64,000 bases of DNA from Lasioglossum baleicum (lineage: Eukaryota > Arthropoda > Insecta > Hymenoptera > Halictidae), in the NCBI RefSeq assembly GCF_051020765.1, contig NC_134944.1, positions 3,968,001-4,032,000 on the forward strand, given 5' to 3'. Shown here in pieces: positions 35,401 to 44,316 of this stretch; position 1 is the stretch's first letter; every line of letters starts with the position of its first letter. Made by a program: the position numbers and the translations under genes. The notes under the pieces were generated by a model. That model saw only the letters and a list, made by a program, of their open reading frames with translations, made no database searches and was not told where the DNA came from.

Positions 35401-37372
35401 ATAACAATTTCCAACCTGAACTGCAACAAACTGGAGCGAAATAGAAATTTATTTTCTTTCTCAATCTGTTTAACAGACTGAAAATAATGCAACAATATTT
35501 TTTAATTCTTCAATAAATGCATAAAATCCGCTGTCTACTAATCAATGCAAAAATTCCTCCCACATCATTTTCTCACCAAGACTGACGATATACGGGGTGG
35601 AGACGATGCCAGAGAGGATCTAAAAATAAAGACCACCCTACCGAGCATCCAGCACATTGTATTTTCGATGAGACTATCGAAAAATTCCGGATTTGATGTT
35701 CCGTGGTAAATCCCCGGCCATAACAAGGCCGCATATGGCTCGGATACGCACTTATAGCTTCCCAGAGATGGACGGTCTCGTCCCGGACGACGTAGCTGAT
35801 CCAGCACACGGACAGCATGTAAAAACAAGTGTCCCTCATGAGAGGCTTCAGATCGGCTCGAAACGGTTTGACGACTGCTATGGACCCGGCGATCATGGCC
35901 GTGACGAAAACCCCGGCGCCGATTAGTTCCGTGAACATGATTATCCCTTCGTCGCTGCCCGATACGAGGGACGTGAAGATGTCAGGAGCACCGTTGCCGA
36001 ACGCCAGTATCGTCACCCCAGCTATGCTGTCCGACAGTTGCAGAATCCCAGCGATCACTGCTAACGATGGGCAGAAGCTGCGTAGACAGAAAGAATGGCA
36101 ACAGGTTAGCAATTAGCTGACTGACTGCCCAACCGAAGATCTGATCTCCGAGAAATCATATAACTGCAGCGCCGGGAGAACGGTAGCAGATCGCTTAAAT
36201 TACGACGCCGTGCAACCGTGGTATTATTATCGCCAATATGCTCGAATTTTATTAGGGTAGGAAGCGTCTATCTACCGCGTTGCGGGCAGGAGACGTTTCT
36301 TTTTAATGGCGGACATAAAGCTCCTCCGGCCGTCTGGATTAAACTTGAATCCCTACCCACGTGAGAATACGTCGATCCCCACGCAGGATGAACCATCATT
36401 CACCCTTTACCGAACACAATGTGCCGTAAAAGACTTTACGCGACGTGTCGCGAGTCCCACTACCATTTTTTATGGGGAATCATAGACATTTGATTCCAGC
36501 AATGGCCGTATTATTAACAAGCACCCTCCGATTCGCCCTTTCTCTTCGCACCTGAACCGACAATAACGTTTTACAGCACGTAATTTTCTGGATAGGGGTG
36601 GTAAACTATTCTTTCTTCTTGTAGAATGAAGTTTACCCTTTGCACTATTATTGTTGCATCATTAAATTTGTATTCGATGCATTTTACTAAACGTTTATAA
36701 TAGTTTAATAAACTACTGAGAGTATTGTACGAGGTACTATATCAGTTTTATATGGATCAAATAAAATGGAAATACCAATTGCATCAGTTCGTGCCCGATT
36801 TGAAGATAAAATTCAATGGTTAAATTTTTCTACAATTAGAAAAGAATGGCGACTATATAATTTTTTCCTTTTTAAATCTATGAGAATCGGGCACGAACAC
36901 GAACTTATGCAATCATCTAATATTTCAGATCGGAAGAAAAATTCGGCTTTCGAATTAGAATAGTGCCGTGTGCAGAGGGTGAAAGATTCTGTCTTGCTTG
37001 AAAGATAACTCACAAGTTGTCAGCCGTGGTCCCCAATATCAAGAACATGTACAGGAGCCACAGCACCATCAGTATCAATCCGAACGCGAACACAAGTGTA
37101 TTATCAGAGTTGAAATTGCAAAAGAGGATCTCGGTGTATTGAAACATGGAGTCGGTGGTGCAATCGTGGGTCGTGTGCACCCACTGACACCGATCTGGCC
37201 CGGGTATGTTCCAAACATATGAACAATCATCCTGTAACAAGTCACACAGGAAATGAATAGCTAATTAAAAATTCTGACTCCTTCACAACGAAATGAAAAT
37301 GTGAAATCACAGTACCTCGCGAATCGGTAGATGCCCATATCTCATGAAATACTCTGACCATCTTGCAGGCAT
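28817..37372 (-). CDS. Mitochondrial sodium/calcium exchanger (NCLX/SLC8B1-like), 9 coding exons
   Basis: Family role (known): exchanges sodium for calcium across the inner mitochondrial membrane and so sets matrix calcium. Exons, in transcript order: 37316-37372, 37014-37231, 35752-36077, 33421-33501, 31987-32106, 31187-31516, 30531-30649, 30215-30368, 28817-29187. The joined frame is 1776 nt, or 591 residues plus stop, close to the usual length of about 585. Alpha repeat 1 (about residues 105-132) contains FGNGAPDIF, with Asn120, Pro123 and Asp124. Alpha repeat 2 (about 452-500) contains LAWGNSIGD at 461-469 and ACFGGPMFN after it. Between them lies a hydrophilic, acidic regulatory loop (about residues 225-345). 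Every junction keeps phase and uses GT-AG. The weakest parts are the N-terminus, where no clear mitochondrial leader is seen and an upstream exon is possible, and the end of exon 5. It could be annotated as 'putative sodium/calcium exchanger 7'. Confidence 0.93.
29563..29699 (-). mobile_element. Mariner element 3' end with terminal repeat
   Basis: On the minus strand it ends AAATCGGGCACGAACTTATG at about 29573-29592, matching the ends of the small elements at 36775-36920 and 6673-6985. The inner text (AGAATGGTGATTATATA in minus orientation) is also shared with those elements, so they look like deletion derivatives of this mariner family. Confidence 0.7.
29700..29807 (-). pseudogene. Mariner transposase, N-terminal remnant
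   Basis: Encodes MSENEEEIRYILKFYYKKGK followed by an AIQAAKKF segment, then stops after 35 residues. This is the first helix-turn-helix of mariner transposases (known pattern: a hydrophobic start, then FYFKKGKNAAQAA). The text before the ATG (TTACGTTTTGAAA) also looks like a mariner leader. The catalytic domain is missing; element text with the other end follows directly at 29563-29690. It sits in the last exchanger intron on the same strand. Confidence 0.75.
30215..30368 (-). CDS. NCLX-like exchanger, exon 8 (alpha repeat 2, first part)
   Basis: Encodes helices ending in SDAMLGITFLAWGNSIG. This is the second cation-binding repeat, and the GNSIGD motif is completed by the first codon of exon 9 (G plus AT). 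The acceptor is GATTTATAG and the donor GGGG|GTAAGT. The match to the family motif is very strong. Confidence 0.95.
30531..30649 (-). CDS. NCLX-like exchanger, exon 7
   Basis: Encodes WHGYIGPVPILAIFPVIS, a helix with Pro residues, then a charged turn LKTEEDRIPKYHN. The acceptor is TTCTTTTGCAG and the donor AAT|GTGAGT in phase 0. It bridges exon 6 and the alpha-2 exon without a frame break. Confidence 0.92.
31187..31516 (-). CDS. NCLX-like exchanger, exon 6 (regulatory loop end and two helices)
   Basis: Begins VAIATERQRE and continues through an acidic stretch (LSLDEEDTG) to GLFQEFLYDITPIGEEDW. It then enters the second membrane domain with RAPVMFLLQFFIPLV and CVTPTLALFLLN. The acceptor is CCTGCTTTACAG and the donor AACG|GTTAGT. 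Phases fit exon 5 and exon 7. Confidence 0.92.
31553..31848. repeat. Inverted repeat in exchanger intron 5
   Basis: The left arm 31553-31645 (GGGAAATCCAAGTTTCGATC, ACGGTTCAAAAGTTACGAGT) is repeated inverted at 31752-31848 (reverse: GGGAAATCCAAGTCTCGGTC, ACGGTTCAAAAGTTACGCGG). The arms are about 95 bp around a 106-bp loop. In the pre-mRNA it could form a long hairpin close to the exon 6 acceptor. Confidence 0.8.
31987..32106 (-). CDS. NCLX-like exchanger, exon 5 (cytosolic/matrix loop)
   Basis: Encodes a hydrophilic loop starting RIPSVSDPD and containing YLENEDVATIPMIP. The acceptor TACTTTTGCAG is clear. The donor CTCG|GTACGA is weaker than the others; I chose it because it is the donor in phase 1 that joins the next exon (giving KLDVAIATE). 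A phase-0 alternative, GTGAGG, a little upstream would break the frame. Confidence 0.75.
32438..32471. repeat. (GA)n microsatellite
   Basis: About 16 perfect GA units in exchanger intron 4, on the plus strand. Confidence 0.95.
32828..32965. mobile_element. TA-family MITE, left part, in exchanger intron 5-4
   Basis: Starts TAGCCTGCGGATGTTCATAC, then TTTAAGGAAGTGGAATAAAG and CTGTCGAATTTGATACTCTT. Same internal version as the copies at 3.1, 6.8 and 27.3 kb. Confidence 0.65.
33421..33501 (-). CDS. NCLX-like exchanger, exon 4 (short membrane helix exon)
   Basis: An 81-nt exon encoding FVMCYVLFIVVVVLMQMHERREERMK, quoted here only to name the helix and the charged end. The acceptor TTCCGTTTCAG and donor AAAA|GTGAGT are both strong. 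Phase 1 on both sides joins exons 3 and 5 in frame. A degenerate partial copy of this exon lies 0.2 kb upstream in transcript order (see 33445-33838). Confidence 0.9.
33445..33838. repeat. Tandem duplication carrying part of exchanger exon 4 and its upstream intron
   Basis: Unit 1 (33445-33648) and unit 2 (33649-33838) both start CGTGCATTTGC and both end GGAAATTCGT at the junction with the next sequence. Shared text includes the exon core (ATTAATACCACCACCACGAT) and intron text (CGTATTCCCTTTCTTTCAAT). In unit 2 the exon part has a 1-nt insertion, which shifts the frame, and a deletion of about 20 nt that removes the splice acceptor. Unit 2 therefore cannot act as an exon. Confidence 0.9.
34255..34435. 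mobile_element. TA-flanked MITE (CTGCGGAT ends), in exchanger intron 3
   Basis: Starts TAAACTGCGGATTTCGTGCA and ends TTGCATGAACATTCGCAATCTA. 181 bp. Contains GGGTGGGTGTAATTTCAAAC, also seen near 26690 as its reverse. Confidence 0.7.
35241..35385. mobile_element. Small palindromic element flanked by TCAA/TTAA, in exchanger intron 3
   Basis: The right end in reverse reads TTAACCCTTATCCGTCCCTC; the left end reads TCAACCGTTATCCGTTCCTC. An inner inverted pair (CCCTCGGTGTCAAATTGACA and TGACACGAGGGACGG) can fold as a hairpin. About 145 bp, a possible TTAA-inserting MITE distinct in sequence from the CCCTTTGCA family. Confidence 0.6.
35470..35536. mobile_element. TA-family MITE fragment in exchanger intron 3
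   Basis: Ends AATGCATAAAATCCGCTGTCTA; the left end is reduced to AACAGACTG. Similar fragments are at 10680-10735 (TTTTGCATAAAGATCCGCTG) and 26690-26740. Confidence 0.5.
35752..36077 (-). CDS. NCLX-like exchanger, exon 3 (alpha repeat 1)
   Basis: Carries the first cation-binding repeat: AGVTILAFGNGAPDIF, then a helix with TELIGAGVFVTAMIAGS, then the linker LKPLMRD and another helix. The acceptor is CTGTCTACGCAG and the donor is ATAA|GTGCGT (phase 1). Reading past this donor gives a sequence unlike the family, which supports splicing here. The split Ser codon (A plus GT) is completed by exon 4. Confidence 0.92.
36632..36983. mobile_element. TTAA-family MITE interrupted by a mariner-derived MITE
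   Basis: The outer element starts TTTACCCTTTGCAC and ends GTGTGCAGAGGGTGAA, which are inverted ends of the CCCTTTGCA family, with a decayed TTAA at both sides. Its body matches the reverse complement of 50-279. It is split at 36775-36920 by a second element. It lies in exchanger intron 2. Confidence 0.8.
36775..36920. mobile_element. Mariner-derived MITE with TA target duplication
   Basis: 146 bp with inverted ends: GCATCAGTTCGTGCCCGATT at the left, and the reverse of CGGGCACGAACACGAACTTA at the right. It is flanked by TA at 36773-36774 and 36921-36922. The uninterrupted host sequence GGAAATATTTCAG, with a single TA, is seen in the other copy at 90-103 (reverse strand), which proves insertion at TA. 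Confidence 0.88.
37014..37231 (-). CDS. NCLX-like exchanger, exon 2 (N-terminal Cys-rich segment and first membrane helix)
   Basis: Phase 0 to 2. Encodes a segment with spaced cysteines (DDCSYVW, DRCQWV, HDCTT, LFCNF), typical of the extramembrane N-terminus of this family, and then a hydrophobic helix ending LGTTADN. The acceptor is TTGTTACAG at 37232-37240 and the donor is TT|GTGAGT. Joining to exon 3 gives ADNFFCPSL, which matches the family pattern at this point. Confidence 0.9.
37316..37372 (-). CDS. NCLX-like exchanger, first coding exon (tentative)
   Basis: Encodes 19 residues starting MPARWSEYF and ending in PIRE, then a GAG|GTACTG donor in phase 0. The 84-bp intron that follows ends in TTGTTACAG. 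The frame stays open upstream of this ATG through an Arg/Asp/Ser-rich stretch back to about 37417 but has no other Met, so the true start may be in an upstream exon. This start is the first Met that joins in phase with the well-supported second exon. Confidence 0.55.
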
Positions 37373-39059
37373 GTAACCTCTTCGTGATCTATCGCGATCG
37401 CGATCAGACGATAACCTAATCACACAGAATTCAAGTCAGTGGATCAATTGTTTCGCTATCGATCACCGTATTAATGACTCAGCACAGTTCAGGCGGGTTC
37501 AAAATGTCAGCAGTGAATAAAAATTCACAGCTGTTATTTGTTTTACTTTCACTTTTTATAAAAATGCCGATTTTCCCAGGAGAAAATCATCGGCGTGTGT
37601 GATCGACCGACGAGGAGACATGTCTCTAGGGTGTCGAAGTTTCCCCACGTCTCGCTATTAATTGTAGTTGCGCGGTTAGGGTACCTTTCCCACACCCTCC
37701 GCTGTTTAAAGTCTGCAGACTGCGACAACCTCGGTTGTCATAATACCTGAGGCTACCTGACCGGACGTGGATTCAGTTCTCGTTTCGCTCTTGAACATTT
37801 AACAACGATATTTTCTGGTCTGCAAAGTTTCAAGAGTTTCATGGAGAAGCATGGTTTCCGCGATCGAATTGCACGAGCACGTGTACCTTAATCAAATCGA
37901 GGCCATGCCCGAATATCAACAGAGACAACGATACTGTAGTTGCTGCACGTTGTTGCATTCCGGAGAACAACTCTGCTATTTTAACTCTTCGTACTCGGAG
38001 CTATTTCAACTCGAAAATTAAACATTTCTTTCGAACTACGATATTTCCATTCTCTATGAATTTTTACATCTGGTGGATATGAAATCGATCGTAATCTATC
38101 GGCGCACTGGTTCGATCATTTATTTTTTTTTAAGTATGTTCAATTTATTAGTAACATTATTTCTGATAAAATTTGTTTTATATTGTTTGATCTACATTTT
38201 AATAGGAATAATTTTCCGTTACTTATCTTCGCAATTGATAATTTTGTGTTGGACCAGTCCTTGAGCAAAGCTGCATAATATTCTCCTCTAAAAATATTAC
38301 AATTCTCCATCTAGTAATTGTCTCTGAAAAATTTCGCAAACTTTTATACGCTTCAGGTCGGTCATCCTCTGAAGTATGGGGGATGCTCCCCTAACAATCT
38401 CTGCCTTGGATATCAGGTTACGCAAACATCAAGTCCTCACCGTCATAAAACAAACTGTAAGTGATACTTACACGCTGTGTCAAAATAATAGCACACGTTA
38501 AGATTTACATGGTTGGGTGGGTAGTGGTTCGTACAATAGTCTGGGTTCTATTGTGATCTTGCTACTACATTTTCGGTACACCCAGTATTGTTATTGCATT
38601 CGAAGTCGCAAAGGGGCCGCGATTTGTCCCCTAATTTATAACCACGCTTTTATTCCCCGAATGAGAGACGCGGCCGGCTTTTCCGGCTTCCTGTTTTTGC
38701 TACTCCGTGCCTGTGCATTCATAATAAAGCGCGAGTGATATAACGTCGGAATATGCAAAAGCTTCTTTCCCCCCATGTAAGGCGACCCTTATAACTAATA
38801 AAACGACGGTTCTCCTTTTTTCTTGGCGCTGCACAGGGTATTTGGCCGGAAAAGCGCGCGCGGAAAGTGAATTTCAAAAATCCCCCGTAAGACGAAAAAT
38901 CTTTGTTATCCGAGGTAGTTGAACATACGAGGAATATATTTTCTCTCATTTGGAAACTCGCGAATAGGGAATTTGCGGATTAATTGCAAGTCGTAGGAGC
39001 TAAACACGAATTGATATTTCTGAAAAAATTTTCAGTAGGAAAGGTAGTAACTTTAAAAA
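37373..39059. other. Spacer between UGT 3' end and exchanger start
   Basis: Should hold the exchanger promoter and any 5' untranslated exon, but I see no convincing core promoter on the minus strand. A partial TTAA-family repeat lies at 37981-38066. The rest shows no coding pattern. Confidence 0.5.
37981..38066. mobile_element. TTAA-family MITE, partial copy
   Basis: Starts TTAACTCTTCGTACTCGG, then GAAAATTAAACATTTCTTTC and CGATATTTCCATTCTCTATG, aligned with the left part of the family. Confidence 0.6.
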
Positions 39060-39065
39060 TTTATT
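39060..39065 (-). promoter_or_regulatory. Poly(A) signal candidate for the UGT
   Basis: AATAAA on the minus strand about 140 nt past the UGT stop codon, a usual distance for an insect 3' untranslated region. Confidence 0.45.
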
Positions 39066-39201
39066 TGATGCATTAGAACGTTGTTTTCGGTGTTTGTGAA
39101 TACGCAATTAAAGTCTTACTCTTAAAATGACAAACAAAGTACATTGTCTGCTGGCAGATCTGAGGTAATTCGATGAAAATTGTTTGGAAATGAACTGAGT
39201 A

Positions 39202-39595
39202 TCATTCTGCCAATTTTTTCTGCGCTATCCTAACACTCGCGCAATCGTACAAAACCGTATAAAAATTCTTCGACAATTCATAAACAACCCTAACAAGTTT
39301 CACAACCACAGTTACCGTACACAGTACGATGTAAACACAGTAGATAAATAAATGGCGGAACCATGTCGTCTTTAAAATAGTCCGAACAGCTGTGAGAACC
39401 ATAACGATCGCGATCGCTGAGATCGCAATAACATCCAGCAATAGATACTGGTACCATGATAGATTTACTGCCTCAGTCTTCAAGGAATCTGGTCCATGGC
39501 GAATTAAATACTCTACCCAGTAAGCACCTTCCTCTGCAGGTGGGATCGGTCGATCTTTGAACTGCATCGAAGCTTTTTGCGTGGCTTCTTTGTAG
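39202..39595 (-). CDS. UGT exon 4 (membrane anchor and extended tail)
   Basis: Begins YKEATQKAS, then FKDRPIPPAEEGAYWVEY, the hallmark preceding the anchor, then WYQYLLLDVIAISAIAIVM. The tail after the first helix runs about 60 residues and includes HLFIYCVYIVLCTVTVVV, a second hydrophobic run. It ends IAQKKLAE. The acceptor is TTTGTTTCAG; the stop is TGA at 39202-39204. Confidence 0.93.
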
Positions 39596-42500
39596 CTGAA
39601 ACAAATAATGTTGTTCGCAGAAACGGTTTTACAAGAAATCATAAAATTCGTGTTACGGCCGACCATAATTCTTTGAATATCCCTGAGAGACTTCCGAATA
39701 GCGGATGCTAGTTCGGAAATGACTTTTCGTCCAACCGGTAAGATACGGGAACACGGGGAGCATCGAGTTAATGGAATCTATTCAAAACTTATAGTTAGTT
39801 GAACGCAGTACGATTAAACTAACCAAGCAAGTACCTCCGGTTCGAAGCAGTCTACACACAGGCCATGGTACGTGTAACACGTGTCGTAATTTCATTACAT
39901 ACTCCGGCCAGAGTTTGAACGTACACAGGGCAGAAGGATATTTTTGATGAACTTAATCGATCATGCAGATGTACGGGGAAATTCTAATTAAACTGCGTTC
40001 CTCTGATAACAATAACCAGACTAACAATCTACGTACAACGGCATACACTCAGTCCAGAGAGTCTCTGAAAATTACTTCAACATTGTGAACCCTCTTGCAA
40101 AATGATGAACAAATAATAGAATACATTTCTTTAACTATTTTCACTTGCATGCACCCTCTGGTCCCAGAATTTGCAACACAGCCGAGGATATTATGGTACA
40201 TGCGGTATTAATTACAGACTACACCGAATATCCGTGCAGATCAGAAGATGTAATATTGGATAACGTAATGAACGTGCCAAAGAAATAACGCGATTCTTCA
40301 TTTATAAATAATTATCTCCCAAGAAAGTCTTGTCGCAGTTGCGACTGTAGTGAAGTAATATTAGAATGTCCCGAGTAATAAAATGAATTTCGTTTCTCTA
40401 ATCCACGAATTTGCCCTGTGATGAGGATATTATGATGCATGCGGTGTTAATTACATACTACAGCGAATTCGGCCAGTGCAGATCCGGAAATACATATTAT
40501 AATGGATCGTTCGAGCGCGCCGCTATAAAAGCGTGAGCCATTGTTTATTTCTGCAAGCGTGCCGGCCGTTCTGGTTATTAATTTTCATTGGATTATTATC
40601 CGAGCCCGCGAAGAAAAATTTTCGTGTATGACCGGCTGGAGCGGCGCTTCTAATTACCTCTTGTTCGTAAGCAGCTCATTCAGAGCGGCCAATACCGCCT
40701 CGTACGAGAGTTCGCCGTAATTCAGCTCCAAGCCCAGACCTTTTTTCACAAAGTAGGCCATGTTCGAGTGCTGGTCGCCGAATAAGGGCATCCCAAGAAT
40801 CGGAACTCCGCAATAAACCGCCTCTTGGGATCCAAGCAGTCCAACGTGTGTGATAAACAGCCGCACGTTCGGGTGACCTGGGGATAGTAATATGTTTATG
40901 TGACTCGAACATTTCCCTTATTTATTTAACTCGGCACTTTCCACTGGCAAGTGTACTTCCGATAGAATGTGCAGGATCGGTATAAAAATGTGATTGTTTT
41001 CCAGTTTAACGCTAAACCTACCGAGCACCGAAAGCGATTAAAATATGTTTCAGCTTATCAAAATGACAGGGCAGCATTTACAGTAAATCTTCTATAAACG
41101 CAAAAACATATCCCCTGCACTGTAGTAATCTGATAAAATGTTTTTTATTATTACTTATTTCTTTATGAAACTTTCACCAATATATTTTTGGCATTTTTCT
41201 GATTAAAATAAGACCAAACACGATATAATTTCAACTGTATTTAGAGGTTTAATTGACGATGAACGTTTCGGGCGCAATGAAGGACAGCGTATGGGAAAGA
41301 AAGAGACGCGGAGGGATGCTGTCCTTCTCTACGTTCGGTTCGGCCTTTGAAGCTCAGAAAAATAGTGTCCCGTCTACGATAAATGCAAACGAATCTCCCC
41401 GAGGCTATTGCGTTTATAGAGGATTTACTGTATTTAGATTTAGTGACATTTTTATTACAATATGTGGTAGCAACTTCATAATTTTAATAATTGTGGAATG
41501 GAAAATATGGCAGGCTTAGTGTTAAACTAATTGTAAGTTTCATTCGAACTTGGAATTTTCTTTCCGCCTTCTGTGCAGTTTTTTCGGATAATTCAATTAG
41601 AAAAGCAACTGCGAAGATGCGCCGAGTTAAGTTGAGTAATAATTAATGATACTCTGGAGCGCGATGTCGTCTCAAATCAGTTACTTCGATTGCGATCATT
41701 TGCATGCAAATTGATCAGACTGCCAACAGCATACGAAATGACACGTTCGAGTAACGCACGAGCAAATTTGGATCTACTCCAAGATTTAGCTCAAACTAAC
41801 CTGAATCTTGCCCACCCCTAATTCACACATCATTCTGATCTCATAATCTACCTATATATTCGCATAGCTCATTTTTTTGGTGTTGTTACGGAATGTAAAA
41901 ACGTGTGAATATATTATCCACGAATGCATAATTGTTATCTTCCTTGTGCAGCTATTTAATTTCGCGTAAATATTCAAATCGTACTTAAAGACATGAAATA
42001 TTCATACAAATTCGTTTTTCTTTGTTACGAAACGTTCGAAACGCTGCAACTCATTATGCGATACGAATACATTATAGAGGAGCACATAATGGTATACCGT
42101 GATTATTAATATATTCTTGAAAAGTAGGACAAACTTAACTAAGCACGATAATTCGATACCGCGGTGTTCAATCGTATTGTTCTCACAAGGCTATTATATT
42201 AATGCGTTTGTAAAACATGAAAGCGACGAGATCGACATTTTTATCGAATTCTGTTCGAATTCACTGCGCGGTGGTATTATCTCATTTAACTGCCGTCTCT
42301 GCGATACGTGCCCGTCGAATTAATTATACAAAGGTATTCCTTTATCGCTGGTTTGGTTGACGTATCCAATTCGTATTAAACTACATTTTCGAATTTTCAT
42401 CTTTATAACCGGTAATTGGTATCTTTACCGTATTCTGAATTGTTCTCTTCTGCACTTTCATAATATCGAAACAAAAATACGAGGTTCCACTTAAACAGCT

Positions 42501-44260
42501 GACCTTGAAATAACATTGAAACACTTGGAGCAATGGATCGCCCGGAGAGTCCAAAATGGTTGCTCCTTCATTTCGCAATCGTCGGATAATATCCGTCGGG
42601 ACGGTCGGTCGGGGAGAGATAAAAGTGAAAAAAGGGGAACGTATATATATACATACGTACATAGTATGGAGAGTTGGGGCGCCCATTCGATGCACTTAAC
42701 GTTCCTGGGCAGCTTCGGCATTTTCTCTTTGGTGCACTTCCACAGTATTTGCTGCGGTAGTTGTTCGAATGCTTTGTAAAAGGCGGCGAACGCTTGCTCG
42801 GACATCGTCGACGAGTTCAGTTGCGACCCGAGGCTAAAGTAAATAACGCCATCTTTGCCCTGGCCGTCCAGGTAATCCTTGAGGTCTTTTGGCAACGGCG
42901 ATGGACCCGACGGTGGAATGTGAATGCCACCAAGCTCCTTGAACGCCGGAGTTTGGGCTCGAGGTGGACTGACAACCGGATGTCCGTTCGTCAGCACCAT
43001 GGACACCCTTGATCGCAAACTGTCGAAGTCTGGTAGATCGTCGCCCAAATACTTCTTCGCCACTCGGTAGTTCGGAGAGTCCGAGTAATATCTGCAACAG
43101 AATTTGTATCTTTCTCCAAACATTGATTTCACGGTTTGATAAGCTGGCGACAAGATTTCTGGAGATTGTTTTTTGAAGACTCATTGTCCGGTAATTACGA
43201 TAAGACACTCGAGGTACATCATTATGATTTTTATCCGCGTCATTATAACTTTAGTATTATAATTTCAAGTGCGTTCCATTTAACTGTAACAAATCTCCCT
43301 GTCTTGAGAAATTTTCGATCGAATCTTTGTTAGATATGAAACAGATTCATTCAGAGAACATTTTTCATCTTTCACAGATGATTCAATCTCTAGAATATAA
43401 CGTAACAAAACAATAGAACACTTTCTAATGTTCTCAACGGTGCAGTTGACCGAAATCCAATAGAAGTAGACCAATTTTAGTATTAATCTCATAGTTGATA
43501 TTGTAGTTAGACAAAAAACATTTTTCCGATGATTTCACAGACGATTCAATATCTAGTACATAACGTAACAAAACAATAAAACACTTTTAAAAACATTCTG
43601 ACTGCTTAATCTGCAAAAGTCGGAGATCAATGCTCACCTGTAACAGTACTTAGTATAAAGAAGATGCCACAGGTTCTGGATCCTCTCGTAAAGGTTCATT
43701 CTATCAGAGAACCTGCCGAATATATTAGGAATATAACTAGGATTGTCAGGGTTGCTTATCATGTCGTTGGACCAAGGTAGAGCAGTGCTGCTGATCATAG
43801 CAACGGTGACAGGTATGTCCAAAACGTGACCGATGCCTAGGAAACATTCACTGCCGAAAACCTCGACCATGTAGACGTCGAACTTCTCTTTTGATTTGAT
43901 GATCCTCTGCATCTCTGGATGGAGGAGTATAGGCTCGCACTGGTAATGACCGCAATGGTACAAAAATTGTTTCATGTCGTAGATCATGGTTGTCCCTTTG
44001 AATCTTTCGAAGGACATCGTGCTAATTACGCTCGGCATGCTAGAAGAGATGTCCACATCCGTGAAGTTCGCCAGAGGCTTTTTCTGAGGGAAATGCGTGA
44101 TGGATACCACCTCATGGCCCCTCTCTGCTAATTTCTTCAGCAATGCTTCGAACACGCTGTAGTGACTCTTCCCTGGGTATGGAGACACTCCCAATATCTT
44201 AGCTCCGTTGCCACCCGCGATCACACAGTGCAACACCGTCAAGACGAGCAGCAACTTCAT
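39202..44260 (-). CDS. UDP-glycosyltransferase (family 1, insect UGT), 4 exons
   Basis: Family role (known): an endoplasmic reticulum membrane enzyme that transfers a sugar from a UDP-sugar to small lipophilic acceptors (detoxification, pigment or hormone handling). Exons: 43638-44260, 42661-43091, 40658-40877, 39202-39595, together 555 residues plus stop. A signal peptide (about 1-19) is followed by GVSPYPGKSHYSVF, with candidate catalytic His33. The C-terminal donor domain has YFSLGSQ and EWAPQLSIL. The signature region (352-388) ends in GMPLFGDQ, with Asp386 and Gln387 expected to contact the sugar. A membrane helix lies at about 476-495. Odd points are Val363 where the signature normally has Gly or another small residue, and a second hydrophobic segment (about 507-523) with a tail longer than usual. 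The acceptor substrate cannot be told from sequence. Confidence 0.95.
40165..40489. repeat. Direct duplication in UGT intron 3, period 238 bp
   Basis: GAGGATATTATGGTACATGC, GGTATTAATTACAGACTACA and GTGCAGATC at 40184-40252 recur at 40423-40489 with a few changes. The copies are separated by unrelated text. Confidence 0.75.
40658..40877 (-). CDS. UGT exon 3 (UGT signature motif)
   Basis: Starts with the split Cys codon, then HPNVRLFITHVGLLGSQEA, CGVPILGMPLFGDQ and the following helix, ending TNK with a split Ser codon. The acceptor is TATCCCCAG and the donor GAACAAGAG|GTAATT (phase 2). Most family members read THGG or THSG here; this copy reads THVG. Confidence 0.95.
41013..41060. repeat. Low-copy dispersed repeat (partner at 54781-54825)
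   Basis: CTACCGAGCACCGAAAGCGATTAAAAT-type text (in UGT intron 2) matches AACCTACTGAGCACTGAAAG with GCGATTAAAATGTTTTAGCC at 54781-54825. The family is not otherwise recognised. Confidence 0.5.
42661..43091 (-). CDS. UGT exon 2 (domain linker and start of donor domain)
   Basis: Starts with the split Arg codon and YYSDSPNYRVAKKYLG. It then has the linker with GGIHIPPSGP and LKDYLDGQGKDGVIYFSLG, and ends EWAPQLSIL in a CTAT|GTACGT donor (phase 1). Reading past this donor gives a low-complexity Tyr/Val stretch and then non-family sequence, so the splice is needed. Confidence 0.95.
43358..43605. repeat. Direct duplication in UGT intron 1, period about 160 bp
   Basis: ATTCAATCTCTAGAATATAA with CGTAACAAAACAATAGAACA (43381-43420) recurs as ATTCAATATCTAGTACATAA with CGTAACAAAACAATAAAACA (43544-43583). 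Confidence 0.75.
43638..44260 (-). CDS. UGT exon 1 (signal peptide and acceptor-binding domain)
   Basis: The start Met opens a clear signal peptide (MKLLLVLTVLHCVIA). The exon encodes the variable acceptor domain, including HEVVSITHFPQKK, FDVYMVEVFGSECFLG and ISSTALPW, typical of insect UGTs. The donor TACAG|GTGAGC is in phase 2. No TATA box is evident just upstream, and a 5' untranslated exon may exist. Confidence 0.95.
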
Positions 44261-44316
44261 CTTGCTCCTCAGGTTTACTCTGGAGATGTTATTCTTCCAT
44301 TAGAAGAGAACATGCG

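Noticed and set aside
35573..35751. Continuation of the exon 3 frame past the donor at 35752
   Set aside because: The sequence past the donor is unlike the family, and splicing to 33421-33501 restores a family-like helix in phase.
37739..37780. TATA-like ATAATA plus TTCAGTT initiator-like text on the plus strand
   Set aside because: Both neighbouring genes are on the minus strand and no plus-strand exon follows.
42516..43012. Plus-strand frames over UGT exon 2
   Set aside because: They are antisense shadows of a well-supported coding exon.
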